This document shows, in pieces, positions 26,653-35,613 of a stretch of 64,000 nucleotides of DNA; the first letter of the stretch is position 1; each line of letters starts with the position of its first letter. The translations under genes and the position numbers were made by a program. The notes under the pieces are model-generated. The model worked only from the letters and a program-made list of their open reading frames with translations, was not told the DNA's origin and ran no database searches. This stretch comes from JAAYED01 sp040772225. Its GTDB lineage: Bacteria > Chloroflexota > Anaerolineae > UBA1429. The stretch is taken from the NCBI GenBank assembly GCA_040772225.1, contig JAXGYO010000002.1, positions 1,612,001-1,676,000 on the forward strand. Reading direction: 5' to 3'.

Positions 26653-27810
26653 ATGGCACAACAGAGAAGCAAGTCTTTTCCCGCTGACCTCGTCGGCAGC
26701 CGCGTCCAGGGGCTCCAGGAATACGCGCCAGAGCCGCTCGCCGAGACGGCCCGGCGACTCGGGATGCCGGTCGGATCGCTGATCAAGGCGGATGCCAACG
26801 AGAATCCCTACGGACCAACGGCGCGCGCCCTGCGCGTGCTGCGCGAGTTCGATCAGTACCATCGCTACCCGGACCCGATCAGCCGGCGGCTCGCGGAACG
26901 CATCGGCGACTATGTGGGCGTGCCGGACGGGCACATCCTGGTTGGGAATGGCTCCGACGAGTTGATCGATCTGATCCTCAGGCTCTTCAGGCCCGATGCC
27001 GAAGGGAATGGTATCAGCGAGGTCATCGACTGCCCGCCCACCTTTGGTATGTATGCCTTTTACGGCGCTACCAATGACATGCGTGTGGTAGAGATCCCCC
27101 GCGATGCCAGCTATGCTGTGGATATCGACTATATCACAGCGCTGTGCGCCCGTGATCCGCGACCGCGGGTGTTATTCGCGGCTTCGCCCAACAATCCCGA
27201 TGGCCAGCTGTTATCCTGCGATGTCCTGGAAAGGCTGCTGGCCCTGCCGCTCCTGGTGGTGTTGGATGAGGCCTATATCGAGTTCGCCGGCACCTCCCGC
27301 GCCTCCTGGGTACCCCGATATGACAACCTGATCGTGCTGCGCACCTTTAGCAAGTGGGCCGGGCTGGCGGGGCTGCGCGTGGGATACGGCGTCTTGCCGC
27401 TGTCGCTGATGCCGGCGCTGCTCAAGCTCAAGTCACCGTACAATGTCAACGGCGCTGCGCAGGCGGCAGCCTTGGCAACCCTCGAGGACGTGGACGCCGC
27501 ACTGGAGCGCGTGCGGGACATCGTCCGGGATCGCGACATGCTGTACGAGAAACTGGCGTGCATCCCCGGTGTGCAAGCCTACCCCAGCCAGGCCAACTAT
27601 ATCATGTGCCGGCTCGAACACGGTACGCTGGATGCCCTGAGAGCCTACATGGAGGTACGGGGAATCTTGCTGCGGTATTATGGGCGCGGCGGTCTGGAGC
27701 GCTGCGTGCGCATCTCGGTCGGGACGCCAGAGCAGAACGAGACGATCGCCAAGGCGATGGAGGCTTTTGCGGCAACCAGCAGTGGGGATAAGCAAGTAGG
27801 AGGATCATGA
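26653..27810 (+). CDS. hisC: histidinol-phosphate aminotransferase
   Basis: PLP enzyme that transaminates imidazole-acetol phosphate with glutamate. The 385-residue protein shows KADANENPYGPTARALRVL, the N-terminal HisC signature, then HILVGNGSDELIDLILRLF, FAASPNNPDGQLLSC (Asn-Pro binding PLP), VVLDEAYIEFAG, RTFSKWAGLAGLRVGYG with the Schiff-base Lys, and the C-terminal CVRISVGTPEQNE with the substrate-carboxylate Arg. ATG 26653 lies just after the hisD stop with GGAGGAACGGAG upstream. It overlaps hisB by four bases (ATGA). Confidence 0.95.
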   Translation: MAQQRSKSFPADLVGSRVQGLQEYAPEPLAETARRLGMPVGSLIKADANENPYGPTARALRVLREFDQYHRYPDPISRRLAERIGDYVGVPDGHILVGNGSDELIDLILRLFRPDAEGNGISEVIDCPPTFGMYAFYGATNDMRVVEIPRDASYAVDIDYITALCARDPRPRVLFAASPNNPDGQLLSCDVLERLLALPLLVVLDEAYIEFAGTSRASWVPRYDNLIVLRTFSKWAGLAGLRVGYGVLPLSLMPALLKLKSPYNVNGAAQAAALATLEDVDAALERVRDIVRDRDMLYEKLACIPGVQAYPSQANYIMCRLEHGTLDALRAYMEVRGILLRYYGRGGLERCVRISVGTPEQNETIAKAMEAFAATSSGDKQVGGS

Positions 27811-28403
27811 TGCCGGGCACTCGCACAGTGAGCCAGAGTCGCAAGACGCGTGAAACAGACGTAACCGTGACTCTCAACCTGGATGGCCAGGGGCAGTGGC
27901 ACTGCGATAGCGGGGTCCCCTTTCTGGATCACATGCTGAGCCACGTGGCCGCGCATGGGATGATCGACCTCGACCTGGCGGCACGCGGCGATACCGAGAT
28001 CGACGATCATCACACCGTTGAGGATGTGGGCATCCTCCTGGGTCAGTCACTGGCCACGGCCCTGGGTAACAAACGCGGCATCAGCCGCTATGGGTCGCAG
28101 ATCATGCCCATGGACGAGGCCCTGGTGCTCGTAGCGCTAGACTTTTCCGGGCGGGGGCTGCTGGTCTATGACGTCGCCCTGCCCTCCGGCCGGGTCGGCA
28201 GCTTTGATACCGAGCTGGTGCCCGAGTTCCTGCGCGCCCTCGCCAGCAACGCCGGAATGACGCTGCACGTCAAGCTGCTTCACGGCATGAATACCCACCA
28301 CATCATCGAGGCCCTCTTCAAGGGCCTGGGGCGTGCCCTGCGCCAGGCCGTCAGCATGGACCCCCGCCAGACGGGCATACCCTCGACCAAGGGGAGCCTG
28401 TAA
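27807..28403 (+). CDS. hisB: imidazoleglycerol-phosphate dehydratase
   Basis: Monofunctional HisB dehydratase of 198 residues, using Mn2+ to remove water from IGP. Both duplicated metal-binding motifs are present: DSGVPFLDHMLSHVAAHGM with DDHHTVEDVGILLGQSL, and later LHGMNTHHIIEALFKGLGRALR. It lacks the N-terminal HAD phosphatase domain found in enterobacterial HisB, so this gene does not supply histidinol-phosphate phosphatase. The start codon overlaps the hisC stop. hisH begins one base after its stop. Confidence 0.96.
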   Translation: MMPGTRTVSQSRKTRETDVTVTLNLDGQGQWHCDSGVPFLDHMLSHVAAHGMIDLDLAARGDTEIDDHHTVEDVGILLGQSLATALGNKRGISRYGSQIMPMDEALVLVALDFSGRGLLVYDVALPSGRVGSFDTELVPEFLRALASNAGMTLHVKLLHGMNTHHIIEALFKGLGRALRQAVSMDPRQTGIPSTKGSL

Positions 28404-28404
28404 C

Positions 28405-29037
28405 ATGCTGGCCATCATCGACTATGGCATGGGCAACTTGCGCAACGTGGAGATGGCATTCCGACGTCTGGGCGTAGCGCCCCTCGTCACCAGCGATCCG
28501 GTGCTCGTCGCACAGGCGGAGGCTGTGGTGTTGCCCGGCGTCGGAGCGTTTGGCGATGCCATGGAACGGCTGCACACACTGGGGTTGGTGGATCCACTGC
28601 GGCGGGCCATCGACAGTGACCGCCCTTTTCTGGGCATCTGCCTCGGCCTGCAGCTCTTGTTCGAGAGCAGCGAAGAGATGGGGGCACATCGCGGCCTCGC
28701 GGTTCTTGAGGGCACCGTGCCCCGCTTTTCCGAGAATCTGACCGTACCTCACATGGGCTGGAACCAGATCGACCAGACGCGGCCGATCGGTCTATTTGCG
28801 GGTGTGCCCGATCACAGTTATGCCTATTTCGTGCATTCCTATTACGTCAAGCCGAGCGACCCCGCGGTTGTTGCCGCATCGACCCACTACGGCCTGTCCT
28901 TTGCATCCATTGTCGCACGCGAGCATCTGTATGGCATCCAGTTTCACCCCGAAAAGAGTCAGGACGTGGGCGCGCGCATCCTGCGCAACTGGCTGCGGCT
29001 GGCAGGCGTTGATTCCGTCGCAGAGGCACAGGCATGA
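28405..29037 (+). CDS. hisH: imidazole glycerol phosphate synthase, glutaminase subunit
   Basis: Class I glutamine amidotransferase of 210 residues that feeds ammonia to HisF. It begins MLAIIDYGMGNLRNVEMAF. The oxyanion region is GVGAFGDAMERL, the nucleophile Cys79 lies in FLGICLGLQLLFESSEE, and the catalytic His-Glu pair lies in YGIQFHPEKSQDVG. HMGWNQ and YAYFVHSYYV are family landmarks. It starts at ATG 28405, one base after hisB, and overlaps hisA by four bases. Longer in-frame extensions fall inside hisB. Confidence 0.96.
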   Translation: MLAIIDYGMGNLRNVEMAFRRLGVAPLVTSDPVLVAQAEAVVLPGVGAFGDAMERLHTLGLVDPLRRAIDSDRPFLGICLGLQLLFESSEEMGAHRGLAVLEGTVPRFSENLTVPHMGWNQIDQTRPIGLFAGVPDHSYAYFVHSYYVKPSDPAVVAASTHYGLSFASIVAREHLYGIQFHPEKSQDVGARILRNWLRLAGVDSVAEAQA

Positions 29038-29769
29038 TCATCTACCCTGCCATCGACCTGCGCCAGGGGCGGTGCGTGCGCCTGCAGCAGGGCAGCCCTG
29101 ACGCCGAGAGCGTCTTTGCCGCCGATCCTGTGGACGCCGCCCGGCGCTGGGCCGCCGAGGGCGCAGAGTGGCTGCATGTGGTGAACCTCGACGGTGCGCT
29201 GGGCCAGAGCGGCCAGGAGAACCTGCGCGCGCTGCAGCGCATCCTGTCCGCCGCCGACGTGCCGGTTCAGTTCGGCGGAGGCGTGCGCTCTGCGAAGGAT
29301 GTATGTACCCTGCTGGACCTGGGAGTCAGCCGGGTTGTGCTCGGGACAGTAGCTGTCTCACAGCCGGAAGTGATCGTAGAGACGCTCATGCGCGTCTCGC
29401 CCGACCAACTGGCTGTGGGCATCGACGCGCGCGATGGTCGTGTAGCCATTCACGGCTGGCGGGATGTGACAGAGATCGACGCGGTGACGCTGGGCCGCCG
29501 CATGGCCAGGCTGGGGGTGGCACGTCTGGTGTATACCGATGTGAGCAGGGACGGGATGCTGACGGGCATCAATCTCGATGCCACGCGAGAGATGGCGCGA
29601 GAGACCGGACTAAGCATTACCGCCTCGGGAGGGGTGGCATCCATTGCCGACATTGAGGCTCTAGTCGCGCACCGCAGCGAAGGCATCGACGGCGTCATCA
29701 TCGGGATGGCGCTCTACCGCGGCACCATCGGACTGGCTCAGGCGCTAAAGATCGCAAGAGGAGATGAGC

Positions 29770-29780
<11 letters not shown>
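29034..29780 (+). CDS. hisA: ProFAR isomerase (phosphoribosylformimino-AICAR-phosphate isomerase)
   Basis: TIM-barrel Amadori isomerase of 248 residues. MIIYPAIDLRQGRCVRLQQG carries the catalytic Asp8; WLHVVNLDGALG, VPVQFGGGVRSAKDVCTLLDLGVSRVVLGT (part), LVYTDVSRDGML with the second catalytic Asp, and ITASGGVASIADIEAL with the phosphate loop all match HisA rather than HisF. ATG 29034 overlaps the hisH stop. The 3' end overlaps hisF by 11 bases. Confidence 0.95.
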
Positions 29781-30528
<748 letters not shown>

Positions 30529-30536
30529 GAGGACAC

Positions 30537-30929
30537 ATGCCGGAGGATACCCTCAGCGCGCTGCCCGAGACGCTTGTCTGGGATGACCGAGGACTCGTGC
30601 CTGCCATCGTCCAGGACGCCACGACGGGTCAGGTGTTGATGCTGGCGTATATGAATCGCGAGTCTCTCGCCAGGAGCATCGCGTCGGGCGAGACCTGGTT
30701 TTGGAGCCGAAGCCGGCAGACCCTATGGCACAAGGGTGAAACATCCGGCAACACCCAGCGCATCATCGAGATCATCGCGGACTGTGATACGGACACGCTG
30801 CTGGTACGGGTGGATCCGGCCGGCCCTGCCTGCCACACCGGACGCGTCACCTGTTTCCATCGGCCACTGGTCGCGTCTGAAACAGACAGCGTTCGATGCC
30901 CGACGCCGCCTGAAGGAAAAGTGCGATGA
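30537..30929 (+). CDS. hisI: phosphoribosyl-AMP cyclohydrolase
   Basis: Zinc and magnesium enzyme of 130 residues opening the purine ring of PR-AMP. Diagnostic stretches: LVPAIVQDATTGQVLMLAYMNRESL, GETWFWSRSRQTLWHKGETSGN, the metal-binding DCDTDTLLVRVDP and GPACHTGRVTCF with the conserved cysteines. It is separate from HisE, not fused as in enterobacteria. AGGAGGACAC precedes the ATG. The last four bases overlap the hisE start. Confidence 0.95.
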   Translation: MPEDTLSALPETLVWDDRGLVPAIVQDATTGQVLMLAYMNRESLARSIASGETWFWSRSRQTLWHKGETSGNTQRIIEIIADCDTDTLLVRVDPAGPACHTGRVTCFHRPLVASETDSVRCPTPPEGKVR

Positions 30930-31207
30930 GCGATACCTTAACCGCGCTACAGGCGACCATCGTCGACCGCAAGGAGCACCCGCAGGAAGGATCCTACACC
31001 TGCAGCCTGTTCGCCGCGGGCGATGTAGAGATCCTCAAGAAAGTCGGCGAGGAGGCTGTTGAGGTGGTCGTGGCCGCCGCGCTGCAGGATAACGACCGCA
31101 TGGTCTATGAGAGCGCCGATCTGGTGTACCATCTGCTGGTCGCGCTGGTAGCGAAAGGGCTCACCTGGCAGGATGTTGAGGCAGAGTTGGCTCGGCGGTT
31201 CAAGTAG
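30926..31207 (+). CDS. hisE: phosphoribosyl-ATP pyrophosphohydrolase
   Basis: MazG-like all-alpha enzyme of 93 residues that hydrolyses PR-ATP to PR-AMP. The metal-binding helix KKVGEEAVEVVVAAALQD and YESADLVYHLLVALVAKGL are typical, with the N-terminal ERKEHP-like region read here as VDRKEHPQEGSYTCSLFA. The start codon overlaps the hisI stop (ATGA). The HAD gene follows ten bases after the stop. Confidence 0.95.
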   Translation: MSDTLTALQATIVDRKEHPQEGSYTCSLFAAGDVEILKKVGEEAVEVVVAAALQDNDRMVYESADLVYHLLVALVAKGLTWQDVEAELARRFK

Positions 31208-31217
31208 GGGGTTGCGG

Positions 31218-31925
31218 ATGAGGGATCCCAGGCCGGTTCCGATGCAACAGATCCGGGCGGTGCTCTTTGATCTGGATGGCACCCTAATCGAGAGCGACGA
31301 CCGCTGGGTAGACAAGATCGCGGCGCGCCTGGCGTTCCTGCACCATGTCTGGCGGCGCGCCGATCTGGTCGCCCTCGCCCGGTGGATCGTTATGACGGCC
31401 GAGACGCCAAGCAACTATTTCCTCTCTGCCGTAGAGCACCTGGGGCTAAAGACATCGTTCTTCGGCCTGACCGACAGGCTGAGACGGGCGCGGGGATTGG
31501 CCACGCAGGAGCGGTCGGCTACCGTTGAGGGCAGCCTGGAACTGCTCGAGACACTGCACGGGAGCTACAGGCTGGCTGTGGTCACGACACGGGCACGGGC
31601 AGAGGCGCTGGCCTTTTTGGCGCACAGCGGCCTGGAGGCGTACTTTGAGGCGGTCGTCACGAGACAGGACGTTCTGCGGATGAAGCCACACCCGGAGCCG
31701 ATACGCAAAGCCGCGAAACTGCTCGACGTCACGCCAGATGTGTGCCTGATGATCGGCGACACTACGAACGACGTCCTGGCCGCTCGGCGCGCTGGCGCCT
31801 ATGCCATTGGCGTGCTCTCGGGGTTCGGCACGCGTCGCGAACTGGAGCGGGCAGGTGCTGACCTGATCCTGGAGCGCGCCGGCGAACTGCTAGCTGAGCC
31901 TGTCTGGCTCCAAACCCCCAAATAG
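31218..31925 (+). CDS. HAD-superfamily phosphatase at the end of the his operon
   Basis: The product has 235 residues. Motif I FDLDGTLIE places nucleophile Asp18 and acid/base Asp20. A helical cap follows (about residues 30-90), then motif II in VVTTRARAEALAFL, motif III Lys in RMKPHPEPI and motif IV in MIGDTTNDVLAARRAGAYAIGV. This is subfamily IA, like phosphoglycolate phosphatase. It lies ten bases after hisE and before the operon terminator. No other gene in this operon encodes histidinol-phosphate phosphatase, and hisB lacks that domain, so this HAD is the best local candidate. Phosphoglycolate or another substrate cannot be excluded. ATG 31218 is used; ATG 31242 is a shorter alternative. 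Confidence 0.9.
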   Translation: MRDPRPVPMQQIRAVLFDLDGTLIESDDRWVDKIAARLAFLHHVWRRADLVALARWIVMTAETPSNYFLSAVEHLGLKTSFFGLTDRLRRARGLATQERSATVEGSLELLETLHGSYRLAVVTTRARAEALAFLAHSGLEAYFEAVVTRQDVLRMKPHPEPIRKAAKLLDVTPDVCLMIGDTTNDVLAARRAGAYAIGVLSGFGTRRELERAGADLILERAGELLAEPVWLQTPK

Positions 31926-31926
31926 A

Positions 31927-31958
31927 ACGAGCCCGAGGAAGGTGCTCCCCGGGCTCGT
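31927..31958. terminator. terminator of the his operon and of def
   Basis: A 9-base perfect stem (ACGAGCCCG at 31927-31935 with its complement at 31950-31958) lies immediately after the HAD stop and before the convergent def stop. Confidence 0.75.
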
Positions 31959-31975
31959 ACGAACTCTGTTGTGAT

Positions 31976-32521
31976 TCAGCCGGCCGCCTGCTCTCCGGCA
32001 ACGTCCACATCTGGCTCTTCATCGGGGATACGCCAGAACTTGTCCTGGGTCTCTATCCGGTCGAAATAGAGCACACCGTCCAAATGGTCCAACTCGTGCT
32101 GGAATGCCTGGGCTAAAAGACCCTCGCCGCCGTACCGCACAGGGTGACCATACTCATCCTGGCCTTTGATGACGACAGAGGTGGCTCGCTTGACAAGACC
32201 CTGATAGCCGGGAACGGAGAGGCACCCTTCGACCATCTCCTCCTCGCCTTGCAGGCGAATGATCTCGGGATTGATGAGCACATAGTCTTCCTGCGGGGAA
32301 ATCTCGTTGCCCTCGTCATCGATCTCGGCCGGTATACCCACAACAAAGACCCGCTGAAGAATGCCGATCTGGGGAGCCGCGAGACCGACGCCCCCGGCAT
32401 AGTCCATGGTATCGAACATATCCTCCACCAGCTGTCGTACAGCCGGTGTGAAACGCGTCACCTTTTTGGATTTTTCTCTGAGAAGCGGATTCTCAGACGT
32501 AACAATATCTCGCACTGCCAT
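31976..32521 (-). CDS. def: peptide deformylase
   Basis: Metalloenzyme that removes the formyl group from nascent proteins. The 181-residue product has all three motifs: GVGLAAPQIG, EGCLSVPG with the metal-binding Cys, and QHELDHLDGVLYFDR with the HExxH-type His pair. The N-terminal MAVRDIVTSENPLLREKSKKV is usual for the family (position given from ATG 32521). An ATG four codons earlier (32533) has an AGGT abutting it, so the later codon is preferred. The C-terminus extends about 15 acidic residues beyond the core. It converges on the his operon and is divergent from the thioesterase gene. Confidence 0.95.
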   Translation of the reverse strand: MAVRDIVTSENPLLREKSKKVTRFTPAVRQLVEDMFDTMDYAGGVGLAAPQIGILQRVFVVGIPAEIDDEGNEISPQEDYVLINPEIIRLQGEEEMVEGCLSVPGYQGLVKRATSVVIKGQDEYGHPVRYGGEGLLAQAFQHELDHLDGVLYFDRIETQDKFWRIPDEEPDVDVAGEQAAG

Positions 32522-32614
32522 GTTCTGCCCCATACCTCATGATTGTTAAGTCAACTGCTATATAATAGCCCCGGGCCAGCGGATGTCAAGTTGCGCGGCA
32601 TCGTAGCCCGCGTA

Positions 32615-32643
32615 TTGACATGCCCCGGCCTGCGGTCTACATT
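32615..32643 (+). promoter_or_regulatory. promoter of the thioesterase-PDZ pair
   Basis: TTGACA at 32615-32620, 17-base spacer, TACATT at 32638-32643. Its position supports the TTG start at 32672. A second candidate is an extended -10, TGcTATATA, at 32556-32564 with a poor -35. Confidence 0.7.
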
Positions 32644-32671
32644 TCGTCCAGAACCCAGGAGGTACAGAGCC

Positions 32672-33181
32672 TTGAAGCGACAGCACAACTCCCGCAATTG
32701 CTTTCTTTGTGGCATGGATAATCCCGTCGGCCTGAAGCTGGCTTTTTATGAACTGGATGACGGTCGCGTAGCGGCCCGCTTTACACCGAGAGAAGAGCAT
32801 CAGGGCTATCCGGGCGTCATGCACGGCGGTATTGCCTGCGCGCTGCTGGACGAGACCATCGGCAGGACGCTTGAAAATCTGGATATCTGGGCGATGACGG
32901 TCGACCTGAACACGCGCTTCCTCAAGCCTGTGCCATTGAACGAGCCGATCACAGTGATCGGTGAGATGGTGCGGCTGCGCAGTCGCACCATGGAGGGCAA
33001 GGGAGAGATCCGCCTGGAGGACGGCACCGTAGCCGTCGTCGCGGAAGCGCGCTACATCCGGCTCACGCAGGAAAAGATGGACGAGTTTCGCAACGAATTG
33101 AGCTTTTGGCAGATCGTCGAGGAGGACCAGCAACAAGAGGCCGAAACGCAAGAGGCCTTGAGACGTATAGTATCAGAGTAG
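32672..33181 (+). CDS. PaaI-type hotdog-fold thioesterase
   Basis: Predicted acyl-CoA thioesterase of 169 residues. After a short head with NCFLCGMDNPVGLKLAF (a Cx2C pair common in this subgroup) comes the hotdog core HQGYPGVMHGGIACALLDETIGRTL, containing the HGG motif and the catalytic acidic residue. DLNTRFLKPVPLNEPITVIGE and VAEARYIRLT complete it. The start is TTG 32672: AGGAGGT lies eight bases upstream and the promoter lies upstream of that, excluding the longer reading frame. A charged Gln/Glu-rich tail ends the protein. The PDZ gene follows 21 bases later. Confidence 0.85.
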   Translation: MKRQHNSRNCFLCGMDNPVGLKLAFYELDDGRVAARFTPREEHQGYPGVMHGGIACALLDETIGRTLENLDIWAMTVDLNTRFLKPVPLNEPITVIGEMVRLRSRTMEGKGEIRLEDGTVAVVAEARYIRLTQEKMDEFRNELSFWQIVEEDQQQEAETQEALRRIVSE

Positions 33182-33202
33182 CTGTCCCAGGGGAGGTGTC
33201 GT

Positions 33203-33727
33203 ATGGAAAAGAACAATGCGATCGCACTCATTATCGTGGTGGGCGTGCTTGCACTATTGGTCGGATGCGTCGGCGGCGCCCTTGCCGGGGGCGTTGCGTC
33301 CTATTTTGTCGCGTCACGCACAGAATCGTCGCAGATCGAGCAGCCAGTGCCGCCAATCACGCGGGAATACCAGGCTCCGATAGTGCCGCGCACACCGGTG
33401 ATTCCCGAATTCCGCATGGAAACGGTATACGCACTGGTTACTGCCGTGACAACGGACAGCCCTGCCGATCGCGCGGGCATCCAGGTCGGCGACATGATCA
33501 CGCAGTTCGACGGTCAGGAACTTCCGGAGGCCGGTCCCGCAGAGCTCATCACCGAGTATGCTCCTGGCGATAGAATCACTGTTACCGTGCTGAGAGGTAC
33601 CGACGAACTGGACCTCGCTGTCACACTTGGGGAGAACCCTGATACGCCTGGCAAGGCTTGGCTGGGCATCACCTATCAGGCCATACCAGGGAACATGCAG
33701 CGTTTTGGCTGGCCCGATCAGGAATAG
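33203..33727 (+). CDS. membrane-anchored PDZ-domain protein
   Basis: The product has 174 residues. The N-terminus has a single hydrophobic segment (about residues 6-34, ALIIVVGVLALLVGCVGGAL) that anchors it to the membrane. A Pro-rich linker follows, then one PDZ domain with AVTTDSPADRAGIQVGDMITQFDGQEL and PGDRITVTVLRGTDELDLAVTLGE. No protease domain is present, so it is not a complete DegP/HtrA; it may act as an adaptor or substrate-binding anchor. It lies 21 bases after the thioesterase gene. The Trp T-box promoter follows it. Confidence 0.85.
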   Translation: MEKNNAIALIIVVGVLALLVGCVGGALAGGVASYFVASRTESSQIEQPVPPITREYQAPIVPRTPVIPEFRMETVYALVTAVTTDSPADRAGIQVGDMITQFDGQELPEAGPAELITEYAPGDRITVTVLRGTDELDLAVTLGENPDTPGKAWLGITYQAIPGNMQRFGWPDQE

Positions 33728-33761
33728 ATCCACCCGGGGCCGATCGCAGAAAAACGTCTAC

Positions 33762-33790
33762 TTGACAGGCGACGGCCCTAATATTAGAAT
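33762..33790 (+). promoter_or_regulatory. promoter of the trpB2 T-box transcript
   Basis: TTGACA at 33762-33767, a 17-base spacer and TAGAAT at 33785-33790, directly upstream of the T-box leader. Confidence 0.85.
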
Positions 33791-33796
33791 ACGAGT

Positions 33797-34121
33797 GTAA
33801 AGACGTTGAGCAGGAAGAGTACCTGCCAGGGTGCGGCACAGAGAGCCGGGGTAAGGTGTGAGCCCGGCGCCGACATGGGCAGCGAATGGGCCTGGGAGTC
33901 GCCCCGTCGAATAGGGTAGACGGGGACGGAGACGCCACCGTTATCAGGGCTGAGGATATCGAATCCTGTCGACGGGTGACAGGGATTCCGTATCTGCAGA
34001 GTGGGGCTGGCTCGCAATCATCCGCCGTCACGGCGGATGTTGTTGTTTACAGGCCAGTCCAATAAGGGTGGTACCGCGGGAGTGCTGGCTCTCGTCCCTA
34101 CTGAGGGGCGAGGGCCTTTTT
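33797..34121 (+). promoter_or_regulatory. T-box riboswitch, tryptophan (TGG specifier)
   Basis: AAGGGTGGTACCGCGG (34064-34079) is the T-box signature. A perfect 7-base stem III (34021-34027 with 34031-34037) precedes it. The terminator pairs 34087-34098 with 34105-34116, followed by five T. In stem I, CAGG (33811-33814) pairs with CCTG (33891-33894) and CTGCC (33823-33827) with GGCAG (33878-33882). The specifier loop between them has AGTA (33818-33821) on its 5' side and CGAATGGG on its 3' side, giving TGG at 33887-33889. Uncharged tRNA-Trp should allow read-through into trpB2. Confidence 0.93.
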
Positions 34122-34198
34122 ATTTGGCCCAGACAATCCGCTCCGATAGTATCCAGCAGAGTGGCCTATGTACAGAAGAACCAAAGGAGAATCTCGCC

Positions 34199-35557
34199 AT
34201 GCAAACCCAATTTCTGCTTACTCAGAACGATGTCCCTACCCGCTGGTACAACGTCGCGCCGGACCTGCCGGCACCTCTGCCTCCCACTCTGCATCCGGGT
34301 ACGCTGCAGCCCGCCGGCCCTGACGACCTATCGCCGATTTTTCCGATGGAACTGATCATGCAAGAGGTCAGCCAGGACAGGTACATTGACATCCCGGCTG
34401 AGGTTCGAGAAGTTCTGCAGCTCTGGAGACCAAGTCCGCTGGTGCGCGCCTCCAGGCTGGAAAAGGCACTCGGCACCCCCGCCAAGATCTTTTTCAAGTA
34501 CGAGGGTGTAAGCCCGACAGGCAGTCACAAGCCCAATACGGCCGTTGCACAGGCCTACTACAACATGGTCGCGGGCGTCAAACACATCACCACGGAGACG
34601 GGCGCAGGCCAGTGGGGTGCCGCTTTGGCCATGGCCACCAGCTTTTTTGACATCACGTGCAAGGTGTTTATGGTGCGCGTGAGCTATGATCAAAAGCCTG
34701 GCCGGCGCTCGCTGATGCGCATGTTCGGGGCCGAGGTCTATCCCAGCCCGAGCGTGGAGACAGAGTCGGGACGCGCCCTGCTTGCACAGGACCCCAACTC
34801 CCCCGGCAGCCTGGGTATGGCGATCAGTGAGGCGGTCGAGATCGCGATCAAAAACGACGACACCAAGTACTCACTGGGCAGCGTCCTAAACCATGTGCTG
34901 TTGCATCAGACGGTCATCGGCCAGGAGACCTTGATGCAGCTCGAGATGGCAGGCGTGGAAGCCGATGTGGTGATCGGGTGCGTCGGGGGCGGCTCGAACT
35001 TTGCCGGCATTGCCCTCCCCTTCTACCACCGCAACGTGACCGATGGCACCAAGACGCGCCTGGTTGGCGTCGAGCCCATGGCATGCCCCACCCTGACCAA
35101 GGGGCCCTATGCCTACGACTATGGCGACACAGCCAAGATGGCGCCCGTGGTCAAGATGAACACGCTGGGCCACGACTTTGTGCCTGCAGGGATTCACGCC
35201 GGGGGCCTGCGCTACCACGGCGTCGCACCGATCCTGGCGCTGCTGCACGAGCACAAAGCCATCGAGTCAGTCGCCTACTTCCAGATCCCGGTGTTCGAAG
35301 CTGCCGCGCTGTTCACCAGAGCAGAAGGCATCCTTCCAGCTCCCGAGTCGGCGCACGCCATTCGCGCTGCGATCGATGAGGCGCTCGATGCCAAGGAAAA
35401 GCAAGAGGAGCGCGTCATCGTCTTTGAGCTTTCAGGCCACGGATTTTTGGATACGGCGTCCTATGACTCGTACCTGGGCGGCAAACTCGTGGACTATGCC
35501 TATCCCGAGGAGAGCATCCGCAAGTCTCTTGAGAAACTACCCAAAGTGGACTTTTAG
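34199..35557 (+). CDS. trpB2: tryptophan synthase beta chain, TrpB2 type
   Basis: PLP enzyme of 452 residues that condenses indole with serine. The N-terminus has the TrpB2-type pattern TRWYNVAPDLPAPLPPTLHPGT before the core. RPSPLVRASRLEKAL, KYEGVSPTGSHKPNTAVAQAYYN (part) with the PLP-binding Lys, ETGAGQWGAALA, CVGGGSNFAGIALPF (phosphate loop) and HAGGLRYHGVAPI follow. The motif SPTGSHKPN and the overall length separate it from TrpB1. No trpA is nearby, as is common for TrpB2. AAGGAGA lies eight bases before ATG 34199. A Trp-specific T-box controls it, tying it to Trp supply rather than general PLP chemistry. Confidence 0.94.
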   Translation: MQTQFLLTQNDVPTRWYNVAPDLPAPLPPTLHPGTLQPAGPDDLSPIFPMELIMQEVSQDRYIDIPAEVREVLQLWRPSPLVRASRLEKALGTPAKIFFKYEGVSPTGSHKPNTAVAQAYYNMVAGVKHITTETGAGQWGAALAMATSFFDITCKVFMVRVSYDQKPGRRSLMRMFGAEVYPSPSVETESGRALLAQDPNSPGSLGMAISEAVEIAIKNDDTKYSLGSVLNHVLLHQTVIGQETLMQLEMAGVEADVVIGCVGGGSNFAGIALPFYHRNVTDGTKTRLVGVEPMACPTLTKGPYAYDYGDTAKMAPVVKMNTLGHDFVPAGIHAGGLRYHGVAPILALLHEHKAIESVAYFQIPVFEAAALFTRAEGILPAPESAHAIRAAIDEALDAKEKQEERVIVFELSGHGFLDTASYDSYLGGKLVDYAYPEESIRKSLEKLPKVDF

Positions 35558-35577
35558 GGCCACTCTCGTTCACACAG

Positions 35578-35601
35578 GGGCCGGCAGCGTGCTGCCGGCC
35601 C
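35578..35601. terminator. bidirectional intrinsic terminator
   Basis: A perfect 11-base inverted repeat (35578-35588 with 35591-35601) lies between the convergent trpB2 and folC stops. The innermost pairs must open to form the loop. Confidence 0.75.
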
Positions 35602-35613
35602 TCTGCCATTCCG

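Noticed and set aside
32543..32671. N-terminal extension of the thioesterase
   Set aside because: Lies upstream of a good promoter; TTG 32672 has an excellent ribosome-binding site.
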